Of a stretch of 64,000 bases of DNA, positions 1-8,184 are shown piece after piece. The notes under the pieces were generated by a model. It was not told the origin of the DNA. It saw only the letters and a list, made by a program, of their open reading frames with translations, and did no database searches. This DNA comes from Nocardiopsis sp. YSL2. GTDB lineage: Bacteria; Actinomycetota; Actinomycetes; Streptosporangiales; Streptosporangiaceae. Every line of letters starts with the position of its first letter. Positions within the stretch are counted from its first letter, which is position 1. The DNA lies in the NCBI RefSeq assembly GCF_030555055.1, contig NZ_JAMOAO010000001.1, positions 5,270,001 through 5,334,000 on the forward strand, written 5' to 3'. The position numbers were made by a program, and so were the translations under genes.

Positions 1-212
1 ACCGGGGCGAAGTCGATGCCGTTGTCGGCCGCGACCCGGGACTCCAGGCTGTTCTCCGTGCCCACCCACAGGACGTCCAGAGTGCGGCCGGCGGCTTCCA
101 GGCGGTCGCGCAGGGCGCGCACGGTGGTGAGCGCGGGGTAGGTGTGGCCACCTGTCCCCCCGCCGGTCACGATCAGACGCAGGTCCCGCAGGGGGAGGTC
201 GTCGCTGTTCAC
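1..212 (-). CDS. murG: MurG-like N-acetylglucosaminyltransferase, N-terminal fragment
   Basis: Partial gene: only the first about 70 residues are in the window and the rest runs off the left edge. The GTG start at 212 gives a chain with a glycine-rich GGGTGGHTYPAL loop near residue 16 and a WVGTENSLESR segment, matching the lipid-II-forming MurG family (UDP-GlcNAc transfer to lipid I at the inner face of the membrane; GT-B fold, N-terminal acceptor domain). A second MurG-like glycosyltransferase outside the division cluster is also possible, since no dcw genes are visible here. The family call rests on the N-terminal motif only. Confidence 0.75.
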   Translation of the reverse strand, partial: MNSDDLPLRDLRLIVTGGGTGGHTYPALTTVRALRDRLEAAGRTLDVLWVGTENSLESRVAADNGIDFAP

Positions 213-645
213 ACGATTCCTATCTGGTGGCTCCGGAGCGGAGCGGATGATTCGGGCAGGGCGGGGCGGTGGGCGGCCGGGGCGGTAGCCGCGCGGTGAC
301 CCCACAGCACCGTAACGCCCGCCGGGACCGGTCCTCGCACGCCCGCGAGCGGCGGAGGGGCGGCGGGACCGGCGCCGGGGAACGGGCCAGAGCGATCAGG
401 CCGGGTGTACGGCCCCGCGGCGCCGGAGAGGGCGGGGGTGAGGCCGCTCGGACGGAGTCGATCCGCGAGACGATCACGGCGACCTCCTCGCTGATCGACG
501 GAGCCGGTGGCGGCCGTCGCGGTTCCGCCCCGGGCCCCGTTCCACTCGGTGTCCCGGTCGGCCCGGAAGCGACCGATGACCCGGGCGGTGGACGCCGTGT
601 CGTCCGGGGGAGGGAGGCCGGGCCGGGGTATACAGTGGCGATATG
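213..645. other. intergenic region without a convincing gene
   Basis: Several reading frames are open on both strands because of the very high GC, but their translations are arginine/proline/glycine-rich with no domain, no good ribosome site and no consistent codon preference. I see no gene between the MurG-like start and the regulatory sites in front of the metal ATPase. Confidence 0.6.
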
Positions 646-661
646 TGTGACGTGGATCACT
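646..661. promoter_or_regulatory. CRP/FNR-family-like site upstream of the metal ATPase
   Basis: TGTGA-N6-TCACT: the left half equals the CRP consensus TGTGA-N6-TCACA and the right half differs only at the last base. It lies 17 bp upstream of the CsoR-like palindrome and 47 bp upstream of the ATPase start. A cAMP-CRP-type regulator input is inferred from sequence alone. Confidence 0.4.
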
Positions 662-677
662 ACTCAGAGCCTTGCTG

Positions 678-696
678 TATACCCCCGGGGGGTATA
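678..696. promoter_or_regulatory. CsoR-like operator palindrome
   Basis: TATACCCCCGGGGGGTATA is a 19-bp palindrome around a central base. C/G-tract palindromes flanked by TATA/GTAT are typical operators of copper-sensing CsoR and related CsoR/RcnR repressors in actinobacteria. It ends 11 bp before the ATG of the metal-ATPase gene, so bound repressor would block transcription or initiation. No csoR gene is present in the window. Confidence 0.6.
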
Positions 697-707
697 GGTT
701 CCGTGGT

Positions 708-2837
708 ATGAACACGAACTCCCCAGAACACGAGCAGCACGGGCAGGGCGGCCACGTCGGTCACGCCGACGACACCGGACGCGCTGACCACAGCGGTCAC
801 GGTGGGCACACGGGCCACGGCGGACATGGTGACCATGTGGGGCAGTTCCGTCGGCTGTTCTGGGGCATGCTGGCGCTGGCCGTGCCCACGGTCCTGCTGA
901 GCGGGATGTTCGCGGGCATCGTCGGCTACGCCGTCCCCGGCCTTCCCGGCGTGGAGTGGGTGTCCCCCCTGCTCGGCACCGTGATGTTCCTCTGGGGAGG
1001 CAAGCCGTTCCTGACCGGCGCCGTCGGCGAGGTCCGGGAGCTGCGCCCCGGCATGATGCTGCTGATCGCTCTGGCCATCACCGTCGCGTTCGTCTCCTCC
1101 TGGGGCGCCAGCCTGGGCCTGATCTCCCACGAGCTCGACTTCTGGTGGGAGCTGGCCCTGCTCATCGTGATCATGCTCCTCGGCCACTGGATCGAGATGC
1201 GCTCCCTGGCCCAGACCTCCTCCGCCCTGGAGTCGCTGGCCGCGCTGCTGCCCGACGAGGCCGAGAAGGTCGTCGGCGACTCCGTCGTCACGGTGGCCCC
1301 CGCCGACCTGGTCCTCGGCGACACCGTGGTCGTGCGCCCCGGCGGTCGTGTTCCGGCCGACGGCGAGGTCACCCAGGGCACCGCCGACGTCGACGAGTCG
1401 ATGATCACCGGCGAGTCGCGCCCGGTCGCCCGCGGCCCGGGCGACCAGGTCGTCGCCGGAACCGTCGCGACCGACACCGCGCTGCGCGTCCGCGTCACCG
1501 CGGTCGGCGACGACACCGCCCTGGCCGGGATCCAGAAGCTGATCGCCCAGGCCCAGAGCTCCTCCTCCAGGGCCCAGCGCCTCGCCGACCGGGCCGCGGG
1601 CTGGCTCTTCTGGTTCGCCCTGGTCGCCGGAGCCCTGACCCTGGGCGTGTGGGCCCTGCTCGGGACGCCCGACGAGGCACTCGTCCGGACCATCACCGTG
1701 CTCGTCATCGCCTGCCCGCACGCCCTCGGGCTCGCCATTCCGCTCGTCGTCTCCATCGCCACCGAGCGCGCCGCCAGGGGCGGGGTCCTGATCAAGGACC
1801 GGCTGGCCCTGGAGAGCACGCGCACCGCCGACACCGTCCTGTTCGACAAGACCGGCACTCTGACCAAGGGCGAACCGACCGTCTCGCACGTCGAGTCCGT
1901 CGCAGGGCGCGGCACGGACGAGGTCCTGGCCCTGGCCGCCGCGGTCGAGGCCGACAGCGAGCACCCGCTCGCCAAGGCCATCGTCCGGGCCGCGCACCAT
2001 CGTGGCCTGGACGTCCCGCGGGCGTCGGACTTTCGCGCCGCCACCGCGGTGGGCGTCTCCGGGACGGTCGACGGGGCCCGGATCGGCGTGGGCGGTCCCG
2101 CGATGCTCGCCGAGCACGGCGCGGAGGAGGTGGCCGCCGTCCAGGCATGGAAGGACGAGGGAGCGATCATCCTGCACGTGCTCTCCGACGGCGAGGCCAT
2201 CGGCGCGCTGGCGCTGGCCGACGAGGTCAGGGAGGAGTCCCGCGCGGCCGTCGGAGCCCTGCACGCCCTGGACATGAAGGTCGTGATGATCACCGGCGAC
2301 GCGGAGGCCGTCGCCCGCTCCGTCGCCGTGGACCTGGGGATCGACCAGGTCTTCGCCGGGGTCCGACCCGAGGACAAGGGGGCCAAGGTCGCCGAACTCC
2401 AGAAGCAGGGCCACCGGGTGATCATGGTCGGCGACGGCGTCAACGACGCCCCCGCGCTGGCCCAGGCCGACGTCGGGCTCGCGATCGGCGCCGGGACGGA
2501 CGTGGCCATCGGCTCGGCCGGGGTGATCCTGGCCAGTGACGACCCGCGCTCGGTGCTCTCGGTCATCGAGCTCTCGCGGGCCGGCTACCGCAAGATGAAG
2601 CAGAACCTGTGGTGGGCCGCCGGCTACAACCTGATCTCCGTGCCTCTGGCCGCGGGTGTGCTGGCACCGGTCGGGTTCGTCCTGCCGATGGCGGTCGGCG
2701 CGATCATGATGTCGCTGTCCACGGTCGTGGTCGCGCTGAACGCCCAGCTCCTGCGCCGGCTCGACCTGACTCCGAGCGCGAGCACCCGGGCCGTGCTGCG
2801 TACCGCGGGAGCTGCGCGCGAGGCGGTCCGGGTGTAG
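708..2837 (+). CDS. copB: P1B-type heavy-metal ATPase, CopB subgroup
   Basis: 709-residue membrane pump using ATP to export a heavy-metal ion, most likely copper. The first 47 residues are His-rich (about ten His), a cytosolic metal-binding tail in place of a CxxC HMA domain. The membrane metal site is C336-P337-H338; CPH rather than CPC marks the CopB (P1B-3-like) subgroup. The phosphorylation site is D380-KTGT, followed by the SEHPLAKAI nucleotide-binding HP motif and a GDGVNDAPAL hinge. I use the ATG at 708; an upstream TTG at 672 would place the start before the CsoR-like operator. Transcription probably begins in or next to that operator. A Cu+/Cu2+/Ag+ preference cannot be decided from sequence. 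Confidence 0.9.
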   Translation: MNTNSPEHEQHGQGGHVGHADDTGRADHSGHGGHTGHGGHGDHVGQFRRLFWGMLALAVPTVLLSGMFAGIVGYAVPGLPGVEWVSPLLGTVMFLWGGKPFLTGAVGEVRELRPGMMLLIALAITVAFVSSWGASLGLISHELDFWWELALLIVIMLLGHWIEMRSLAQTSSALESLAALLPDEAEKVVGDSVVTVAPADLVLGDTVVVRPGGRVPADGEVTQGTADVDESMITGESRPVARGPGDQVVAGTVATDTALRVRVTAVGDDTALAGIQKLIAQAQSSSSRAQRLADRAAGWLFWFALVAGALTLGVWALLGTPDEALVRTITVLVIACPHALGLAIPLVVSIATERAARGGVLIKDRLALESTRTADTVLFDKTGTLTKGEPTVSHVESVAGRGTDEVLALAAAVEADSEHPLAKAIVRAAHHRGLDVPRASDFRAATAVGVSGTVDGARIGVGGPAMLAEHGAEEVAAVQAWKDEGAIILHVLSDGEAIGALALADEVREESRAAVGALHALDMKVVMITGDAEAVARSVAVDLGIDQVFAGVRPEDKGAKVAELQKQGHRVIMVGDGVNDAPALAQADVGLAIGAGTDVAIGSAGVILASDDPRSVLSVIELSRAGYRKMKQNLWWAAGYNLISVPLAAGVLAPVGFVLPMAVGAIMMSLSTVVVALNAQLLRRLDLTPSASTRAVLRTAGAAREAVRV

Positions 2838-2853
2838 GCGTGTCCGCGCTCGC

Positions 2854-2896
2854 CCGGCCCGGGCCCCACCCCTCTCCGGGGGCGGGCCCGGGCCGG
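2854..2896. terminator. GC-rich hairpin between convergent genes
   Basis: A perfect 13-bp inverted repeat (2854-2866 with 2884-2896, 17-nt loop) sits between the ATPase stop and the convergent MFS gene. There is no T-tract, as is common in high-GC actinobacterial terminators. It could serve both strands. Confidence 0.55.
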
Positions 2897-2928
2897 CCGC
2901 GCGTGCACGCGGTGACGGAGGCCGGGGC

Positions 2929-4185
2929 TCAGGACCGGACGAACGAACGGGTCCGGGCGGTGCGGCCGACCGTGAAGCCCCGCGCCCCCGGGGCCAGGGC
3001 GGCCAGAGCCGGGGCGGCGAAGCACAGCAGGGCGCAGGCCACCAGGACCGCGTCGGTGCCGAACGCCTGCGCGGCCGGGGCGATCAGCGCCAGGCCCACG
3101 GGCGCGAACCCGTAGGAGAAGAGGAAGTCCAGCGAGGACACGCGCGCGAGCTTGCCCGGCTCCACTTCGCGTTGGGCGGCGGTGAACCACGGGACGTTGA
3201 ACAGCTCCACCCCCACGCCCACCACCGCGTAGGCGGCGAACACCACGACCGGGCCCACGGGCAGGACGAGGCTGAGCGGTGCCAGTCCGTACAGGGCGAG
3301 CCCGGCCAGCGCGGCCCAGCCCTGGTGGCGCGGGGTCCAGCGGGCCACGATGACGGCGCCGAACAGCGCCCCGGCGGTGTAGGCGGTCAGGGCGCCCGCC
3401 AGGACGGCCTCGGTTCCGTAGTGGTCTCGGCTGGCCAGGGGCAGCAGGACGCTGGTGGAGGAGTAGCCCGCGGCGATGACGACGGTGAGCGCGCCCAGCC
3501 CGGCCAGGAACCAGGGGTGGCGGCGCGCCTCGGCCAGCCCTTCGAGGAACTCGGTGTGGAAGGGGGCGCGCGCGGTGCGCGCCGCCGCGGTGTGCGAGCC
3601 CGGACCCGGTAGGAGCGCGGCGGCGAGCCAGAACAGCGCCGTGACCAGGAGCAGGGGGGCGGTGCCCAGCACCGTGGACAGCAGGGCGGTCAGACCCGGG
3701 GCCAGCAGAGTGGTCACGCGCACGGAGAAGGTGATGGCGGCGTTGGCCCGCTGACGGTCGTCGGGGTCGACGACCTCGGCGGTCAGGGCCTGGAAGGCGG
3801 GGCGGCAGGCGCCCTGGCCCGCGCCCACGACCAGGGCCGCGGCGGCCATGAGCACGGGCGGCGTGCTCAGGCCGGCGACCATGACCGGGGTCGCGGCGGC
3901 GGCGATCAGGCCGGACCACAGCACGACCGCGCGGCGCGAGTGGCGGTCGGCGAGGAGCCCGCCGAGCGGGACGGCGACGAGGAAGCCGGCGGTGCGGGCG
4001 GCCAGGACCAGGCCGAGGTGGACGGCGGTGAGCGTTCCCTCCAGGACGGCGAGACCTAGGATGAAGGGCATGGCCCAGGTCGCGAGCCCGGAGGCGGTGG
4101 TCGCGCACCACAGCCGGACGAACCGGGGGTGGCGCAGCAGCGGGGGCCGGAGCCTGGTCGCGTTCGGCGGCGTCGGCGAAGGCAC
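2929..4185 (-). CDS. MFS transporter of the Zur-controlled locus
   Basis: 418-residue major facilitator protein with about 12 hydrophobic segments and the loop 2-3 signature GGLLADRHSRRAV near residue 76. It starts at a GTG with a GAGAGA-type ribosome site. Its promoter region holds a Zur box 49 bp upstream of the start (4234-4248), and it diverges from a four-gene biosynthetic-looking operon with its own Zur box. Export of a small molecule made by that operon, or uptake of its metal complex, is the natural inference; substrate unknown. It resembles multidrug-type and siderophore-exporter MFS proteins (EntS-like layout) more than a dedicated zinc carrier. Confidence 0.8.
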   Translation of the reverse strand: MPSPTPPNATRLRPPLLRHPRFVRLWCATTASGLATWAMPFILGLAVLEGTLTAVHLGLVLAARTAGFLVAVPLGGLLADRHSRRAVVLWSGLIAAAATPVMVAGLSTPPVLMAAAALVVGAGQGACRPAFQALTAEVVDPDDRQRANAAITFSVRVTTLLAPGLTALLSTVLGTAPLLLVTALFWLAAALLPGPGSHTAAARTARAPFHTEFLEGLAEARRHPWFLAGLGALTVVIAAGYSSTSVLLPLASRDHYGTEAVLAGALTAYTAGALFGAVIVARWTPRHQGWAALAGLALYGLAPLSLVLPVGPVVVFAAYAVVGVGVELFNVPWFTAAQREVEPGKLARVSSLDFLFSYGFAPVGLALIAPAAQAFGTDAVLVACALLCFAAPALAALAPGARGFTVGRTARTRSFVRS

Positions 4186-4233
4186 GAGTCGTCTCTCATC
4201 TCTGTGCGTGTACGGGTGGTCACCCCACCCTAA

Positions 4234-4248
4234 TGAAAACGATTATCA
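4234..4248. promoter_or_regulatory. zur box: Zur box (MFS side)
   Basis: TGAAAACGATTATCA matches the actinobacterial Zur operator pattern (TGAAAATGATTTTCA-like, inverted repeat). It lies upstream of the MFS gene on the minus strand. With the box at 4355 and the one at 15831 the three sites fit TGANAAYGATTWTCR. Confidence 0.8.
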
Positions 4249-4354
4249 CTGACGAGTTGGCGCGACGGTCGGCCCCGCCTCCTCCGCGAGCTCCGTCCAT
4301 GACTCTGCGTTTCGGAATGGTCTCACTCGGTCGCCATCTGGCGGAGGCTCAAAG

Positions 4355-4369
4355 TGACAACGATTTTCA
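4355..4369. promoter_or_regulatory. zur box: Zur box (operon side)
   Basis: TGACAACGATTTTCA, 163 bp before the GTG of the methyltransferase gene that opens the four-gene operon. The two boxes are 106 bp apart, one for each divergent promoter, so both transcription units are expected to be repressed by Zn-bound Zur and induced in zinc starvation. Confidence 0.8.
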
Positions 4370-4531
4370 TTGCCCCTATAGTGGCCGCGAGTGAGGGCTC
4401 GGTGACCGCGGTCCGACCGTTGCATGGCCAGTCGTTCGAGAGGGAAGAGCACGCATGTCCGGCCCGGGTCACGCACCCCCGCTCCCGCCCGCCCGCGCCA
4501 GCCGAACCACCCCATCCTCGAAAGGACACGC

Positions 4532-5269
4532 GTGGATCGCTCCCTGATCGCACGACTCCCGCTTCCGCTCCCCGCCGAGCGGATCATCGCCCTCAACCAG
4601 CCCAAGGCCGACCTGCACACGCACCGACGCTACGACTGGAACGGGTGGGAGTTCGACGTTCCCCCCGGCGTGTTCCTCCCCGGCGCCACCAGCCGCATGA
4701 TCCACCAGCGCCTCCTGGACGACGACATCGACGTACGCGGGCGCCACTACGTCGCCATGGGATCGGGACTGGGCGTCGAGGCGGCCGTGGCCGGACTCCG
4801 CGGAGCGAGCACCGTCCACGCCGTCGACGTCCATCCCGCCAGCGTCCGCGCCACCGAGGACAACTACCGCCGCATCGTCGACGGCGCGGCGGGCACCGCG
4901 GACACCCCGACCGCGTTCACCCCGGTGGTCGCCGACGTCTTCGACGGCTTCCCCGACGGCGTCCGGGCCGACGTCGTCACCTTCAACCCGCCCGCGGTGA
5001 GCCAGACCGTCAGCGACGACCCCGACATCGTCCGCAACGTCTGCGCGGGCACCCCCGTCATCGACGCCTTCTTCACCCAGATCGCCGAGCGCGGCCTCCT
5101 GGCGCCCGGCGGAGCGGTCTACTTCGTCGCCTCCAACACCGCCGACCTGCCCCACATCGTCGGACACGCCCTGGACACCGGGTTCACCCCCCACGTCCAC
5201 CACCTCCACGACTGGGAGGACGGCGTCCTGACCTACCTGTTCCGCTTCACCCGGGAGGACGCCCGGTGA
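4532..5269 (+). CDS. class I SAM-dependent methyltransferase, first gene of the Zur operon
   Basis: 245-residue protein starting at a GTG preceded by AAAGGA. It has a short N-terminal cap, a SAM-binding motif I (AMGSGLGVEA, residues 75-84), an acidic motif (AVDVHP) and a catalytic-type NPPA loop near residue 152, the arrangement of HemK/RsmC-like N-methyltransferases. The NPPA motif favours methylation of a nitrogen; the substrate could be a small metal-binding amino acid rather than RNA or protein given the company it keeps. Its stop overlaps the next start (GTGA), so the genes are translationally coupled. It is downstream of the Zur box at 4355. Confidence 0.75.
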   Translation: MDRSLIARLPLPLPAERIIALNQPKADLHTHRRYDWNGWEFDVPPGVFLPGATSRMIHQRLLDDDIDVRGRHYVAMGSGLGVEAAVAGLRGASTVHAVDVHPASVRATEDNYRRIVDGAAGTADTPTAFTPVVADVFDGFPDGVRADVVTFNPPAVSQTVSDDPDIVRNVCAGTPVIDAFFTQIAERGLLAPGGAVYFVASNTADLPHIVGHALDTGFTPHVHHLHDWEDGVLTYLFRFTREDAR

Positions 5270-6072
5270 GGAACCTCGACTCCCTCTTCGCGTCCGTGCT
5301 CGCCACCCCCGACCTGCCCGCGGCCACCAGCGTCTTCTGGGTCCACCACGGCACCCGCCTGCCCGGAGGCGACGTCACCTACCTCAACCAGTACGTCCTG
5401 GTCCGGGTCGGCCGCGCCTTCGGGGCCTGTGCCTTCGAGGCCGGGCAGATCGACCCGTCGGTGTGCGCCGACCTCTCCGGACGCCCCCTCGCCGACCTCC
5501 TGCGCGACGGCGACGAGGCCCTGCCCGCGCCCCTGCGCGTGGCCGCCCTGGACGCCTACCTCGCCCAGGCCGAGCCGCACGCCCTCGACCCCCGCGCCGA
5601 AGCGGTCACCCTGCCCCTGGGCACGCCCCTGGAACGCGCCCTGGCCCGTGACGCCGCCATCGCCGGACTCCTGCCCGAGCCCGACGGCCGCAAGGTCGCC
5701 CTCATCGGCGTCGTCAACCCGCTCGTGGCCGCCATCCGCGAACGCGGCGGCGAGTGCCTGCCCTGCGACCTCAACCTGCGCACCACCCAGTGGGGCGACA
5801 CCGTCACCACCGACATGGACGAGGTCCTGGACACCGCCGACGCCGTCGTGGCCACCGGCATGACCCTGGGCAACGGCAGCTTCGACCACATCCTCGCCCG
5901 CTGCCGCGAGCGCGGCCTGCCCCTGGTCGTCTACGCGCAGAGCGGCAGCGCCGTCGCCCGCGCCTTCCTCGGGCACGGCGTCACCGCCGTCTCCGCCGAG
6001 CCCTTCCCCTTCTCCCAGTTCAGCGCGGACCCCACCGCCCTCTACCGGTACCGGACGGAGAACGACCAGTGA
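5266..6072 (+). CDS. DUF364/DUF4213-like putative heavy-metal-chelation protein
   Basis: 268 residues, GTG start overlapping the stop of the methyltransferase gene. The C-terminal half (KVALIGVVNPLV ... DVVVATGMTLGNGSFDHIL-type region, about residues 140-250) looks like the Rossmann-like DUF364 domain annotated as a putative heavy-metal chelation domain, and the N-terminal half like its DUF4213 partner. The family has no established reaction but recurs next to metal-uptake genes. Position inside a Zur-regulated operon supports a role in making or handling a zinc ligand. The family assignment is from pattern recognition and needs a profile search. Confidence 0.6.
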   Translation: MRNLDSLFASVLATPDLPAATSVFWVHHGTRLPGGDVTYLNQYVLVRVGRAFGACAFEAGQIDPSVCADLSGRPLADLLRDGDEALPAPLRVAALDAYLAQAEPHALDPRAEAVTLPLGTPLERALARDAAIAGLLPEPDGRKVALIGVVNPLVAAIRERGGECLPCDLNLRTTQWGDTVTTDMDEVLDTADAVVATGMTLGNGSFDHILARCRERGLPLVVYAQSGSAVARAFLGHGVTAVSAEPFPFSQFSADPTALYRYRTENDQ

Positions 6073-7031
6073 CGACCGGCCTGGGGCAGGCCACCTGCCA
6101 CCACGGCGAACTCCTGCAGGGCGTCTTCCTCGACGACCACGGCCACCCCGTCCGGGGCCTGGTCACGCTGCCGATGGCCGACCCCCTCACCCGCGCGGAG
6201 TTCACCCCCCTGCCCGGCACCGGACCGCACCGCATCGCGGTCGACCCGCCGGGCCGGGACAAGGCGGTCCGCGCCGCGGCCCTGGCCGTGGCCGAGTGCG
6301 CCCGCGCCACGGGCCGGGCCGCCACCGGCGGGAACCTGCGCCTCACCGGCGGCCTTCCCGCCGGCCTGGGGCTGGGTTCCTCCACCAGCGACGTCACCGC
6401 CGCCATCCGCGCGGTGGCCGACGCCTACGGGGCGCTGCTGCGCCCGGCCTCGGTGGCGCGCACGGCCGTGGCGGCCGAGGGCGCCTCCGACCCCGTCATG
6501 CTGGGCGAGCGCCCCGTGCTGTTCGCCCAGCGCGAGGGGCGCGTCCTGGAGGAACTGGGGGCGGCCCTGCCCGAGCTCGCCGTGGTCGGCTGCCTGACCG
6601 GCCACGGCCGCCCCGTCGACACCATGCGCCTGCCCGGCACCGTGCGGAGCCGGGACGCCGCCGTCTACGAACGGCTGCGCGCAGCCCTGCGCGCGGCCGT
6701 GGCCGACGGCGACGCGGCGGAGGTCGGCCGGGTGAGCACCGAGAGCGCCATTCTCAACCAACGGGTTCTACCGAAGGAGGAGTTGGGGAAGATCAGGGGC
6801 GTCGCCCGCCACTGCGAGGCGGTCGGCATCCAGGTCGCGCACAGCGGCAACGTCGCCGGTGTGCTGTTCGACGCCACCGTTCCCGATCTGAGCGCCCGGA
6901 TCGACACCGCCGTCTGCCGACTGCGGAGCGAAGGGCTTGTGCCCACCCGGGTCTTCTCCACCCCCTCCAGGACCGACGGAGAACGAACTTGGACCACCAC
7001 GTATGCGACGCACTCGGCCGACCTGACCTGA
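6069..7031 (+). CDS. GHMP-family small-molecule kinase, PduX (L-threonine kinase)-like
   Basis: 320 residues; the GTG start overlaps the preceding stop by four bases. The N-terminus ATCHHGELLQG resembles the PGTCGELVQG signature of PduX/BluE L-threonine kinases, and the ATP loop GGLPAGLGLGSSTSD (residues 94-108) is the GHMP motif 2. The C-terminal AHSGNVAGVLFD corresponds to motif 3. Known relatives phosphorylate the hydroxyl of threonine or homoserine; no cobalamin genes are nearby, so a role in a Zur-controlled pathway, for example making O-phospho-serine or O-phospho-threonine for the PLP enzyme encoded next, is more likely. That pairing is inference. Confidence 0.75.
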   Translation: MTTGLGQATCHHGELLQGVFLDDHGHPVRGLVTLPMADPLTRAEFTPLPGTGPHRIAVDPPGRDKAVRAAALAVAECARATGRAATGGNLRLTGGLPAGLGLGSSTSDVTAAIRAVADAYGALLRPASVARTAVAAEGASDPVMLGERPVLFAQREGRVLEELGAALPELAVVGCLTGHGRPVDTMRLPGTVRSRDAAVYERLRAALRAAVADGDAAEVGRVSTESAILNQRVLPKEELGKIRGVARHCEAVGIQVAHSGNVAGVLFDATVPDLSARIDTAVCRLRSEGLVPTRVFSTPSRTDGERTWTTTYATHSADLT

Positions 7032-8026
7032 TCGACCTGGGCGAGGGCCTGGTGTGCCTGCGATTCGAGTCGATGAAGGTGGTGTCCGCGCTGGCGGCCG
7101 TCCGCCACCTGCTCGACACCGGCGCCGTCCGCCCCGGCGACACCCTGATGGACAGCTCCAGCGGTATCTACGCCTACGGCCTCGCCCTGGCCTGCCACCG
7201 CTACGGGCTGCGCTGCCACATCATCGGTTCCACGACCATCGACCACGTGACCCGCGTCCAACTCGACGTCCTCGGCGCGACCCTGGAACAGATGCCGCCC
7301 TCGGACGACCTGCGCTTGGACCAGAGCAGACGCGTGGCCCGGGTCCGGGAGGTGCTGGCCGACCACCCCGACTACCACTGGATGCGCCAGTACCACGATT
7401 CCATCCACTATCTGGGCTACCGCGAGGTCGCCGACCGCGTGGCCGCCGAGATCGGCGCCGGGCCCCTCACCGTCGTGGGAGGCGTGGGCTCGGGGGCCTC
7501 CACCGGGGCACTGGCGACCTACCTGCGCGCACGCGACCCCGGCACCCGGCTGGTGGGCGTCCAGCCCTTCGGCAGCGTCACCTTCGGCAGCGACGAGGTC
7601 GAGGACCGCGGCATGATCATCGCCGGCATCGGCAGCTCCATCCCCTTCGGCAACGTCGACCACACCCTGTACGACACCGTCCACTGGACCGGATTCGCAC
7701 CCGCGCTGGCCGGGAGCGTCGACCTGCTGCGCCGCCACGCGGTGTTCGCGGGCCTGTCCACCGGAGCCGCCTACCTCATCGCCCGGTGGGAGCGGCTGCG
7801 CGACGCCGGGCGCCGGGTGGTGTTCGTGGCCGCCGACACCGGCCACCGCTACGTCGATCCGGTCTTCGCCCGCCACACCGAGGCCGAGGCGGTCGAGGAC
7901 CTGGCGCCCACCGCCGTCCACGACCTCGCCGACCTGGCTCCGCCGTGGTCGCGCATGGAGTGGGGGCGGGCCAAGCCCCCGGCCCAGGGCGTGTACGCCG
8001 ACGACCGGTCGGCCGCCCACGGCTGA
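6989..8026 (+). CDS. PLP-dependent beta-replacement enzyme (cysteine synthase/SbnA-like)
   Basis: 345 residues from a TTG preceded by GGAGAA at the right spacing; it overlaps the kinase gene by 43 bp. It is a fold-type II PLP enzyme: the Schiff-base lysine should be K30 in CLRFESMK, the substrate loop SSSGIYAYG replaces the usual SGNTG, and GGVGSGASTG (about 164-173) is the phosphate-binding loop. Relatives replace the beta-substituent of O-acetyl- or O-phospho-serine, SbnA doing so in diaminopropionate synthesis for staphyloferrin B. Altered active-site loop suggests a non-standard nucleophile or substrate. Last gene of the zinc-responsive operon. Confidence 0.75.
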   Translation: MDHHVCDALGRPDLIDLGEGLVCLRFESMKVVSALAAVRHLLDTGAVRPGDTLMDSSSGIYAYGLALACHRYGLRCHIIGSTTIDHVTRVQLDVLGATLEQMPPSDDLRLDQSRRVARVREVLADHPDYHWMRQYHDSIHYLGYREVADRVAAEIGAGPLTVVGGVGSGASTGALATYLRARDPGTRLVGVQPFGSVTFGSDEVEDRGMIIAGIGSSIPFGNVDHTLYDTVHWTGFAPALAGSVDLLRRHAVFAGLSTGAAYLIARWERLRDAGRRVVFVAADTGHRYVDPVFARHTEAEAVEDLAPTAVHDLADLAPPWSRMEWGRAKPPAQGVYADDRSAAHG

Positions 8027-8184
8027 GGCCGCGGTCCCCGGGGCGCGGGCCGGGGCCGTCCGACCGGTGGTGTGCCTCCCGCGCCCGGCCCCGGCACCGG
8101 GGGCCGGGCGGCGGGCCCGACCCCGGTCCTCCGGGCCGCGCGTCGCCGGCGTCTCCGCTCACGGCAGGGCCCCGGAGGGCGGGT

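Noticed and set aside
660..2414. Long minus-strand frame under the metal ATPase
   Set aside because: Mirror image of a well-supported gene; composition is Gly/Asp/Gln/His-rich with no domain.
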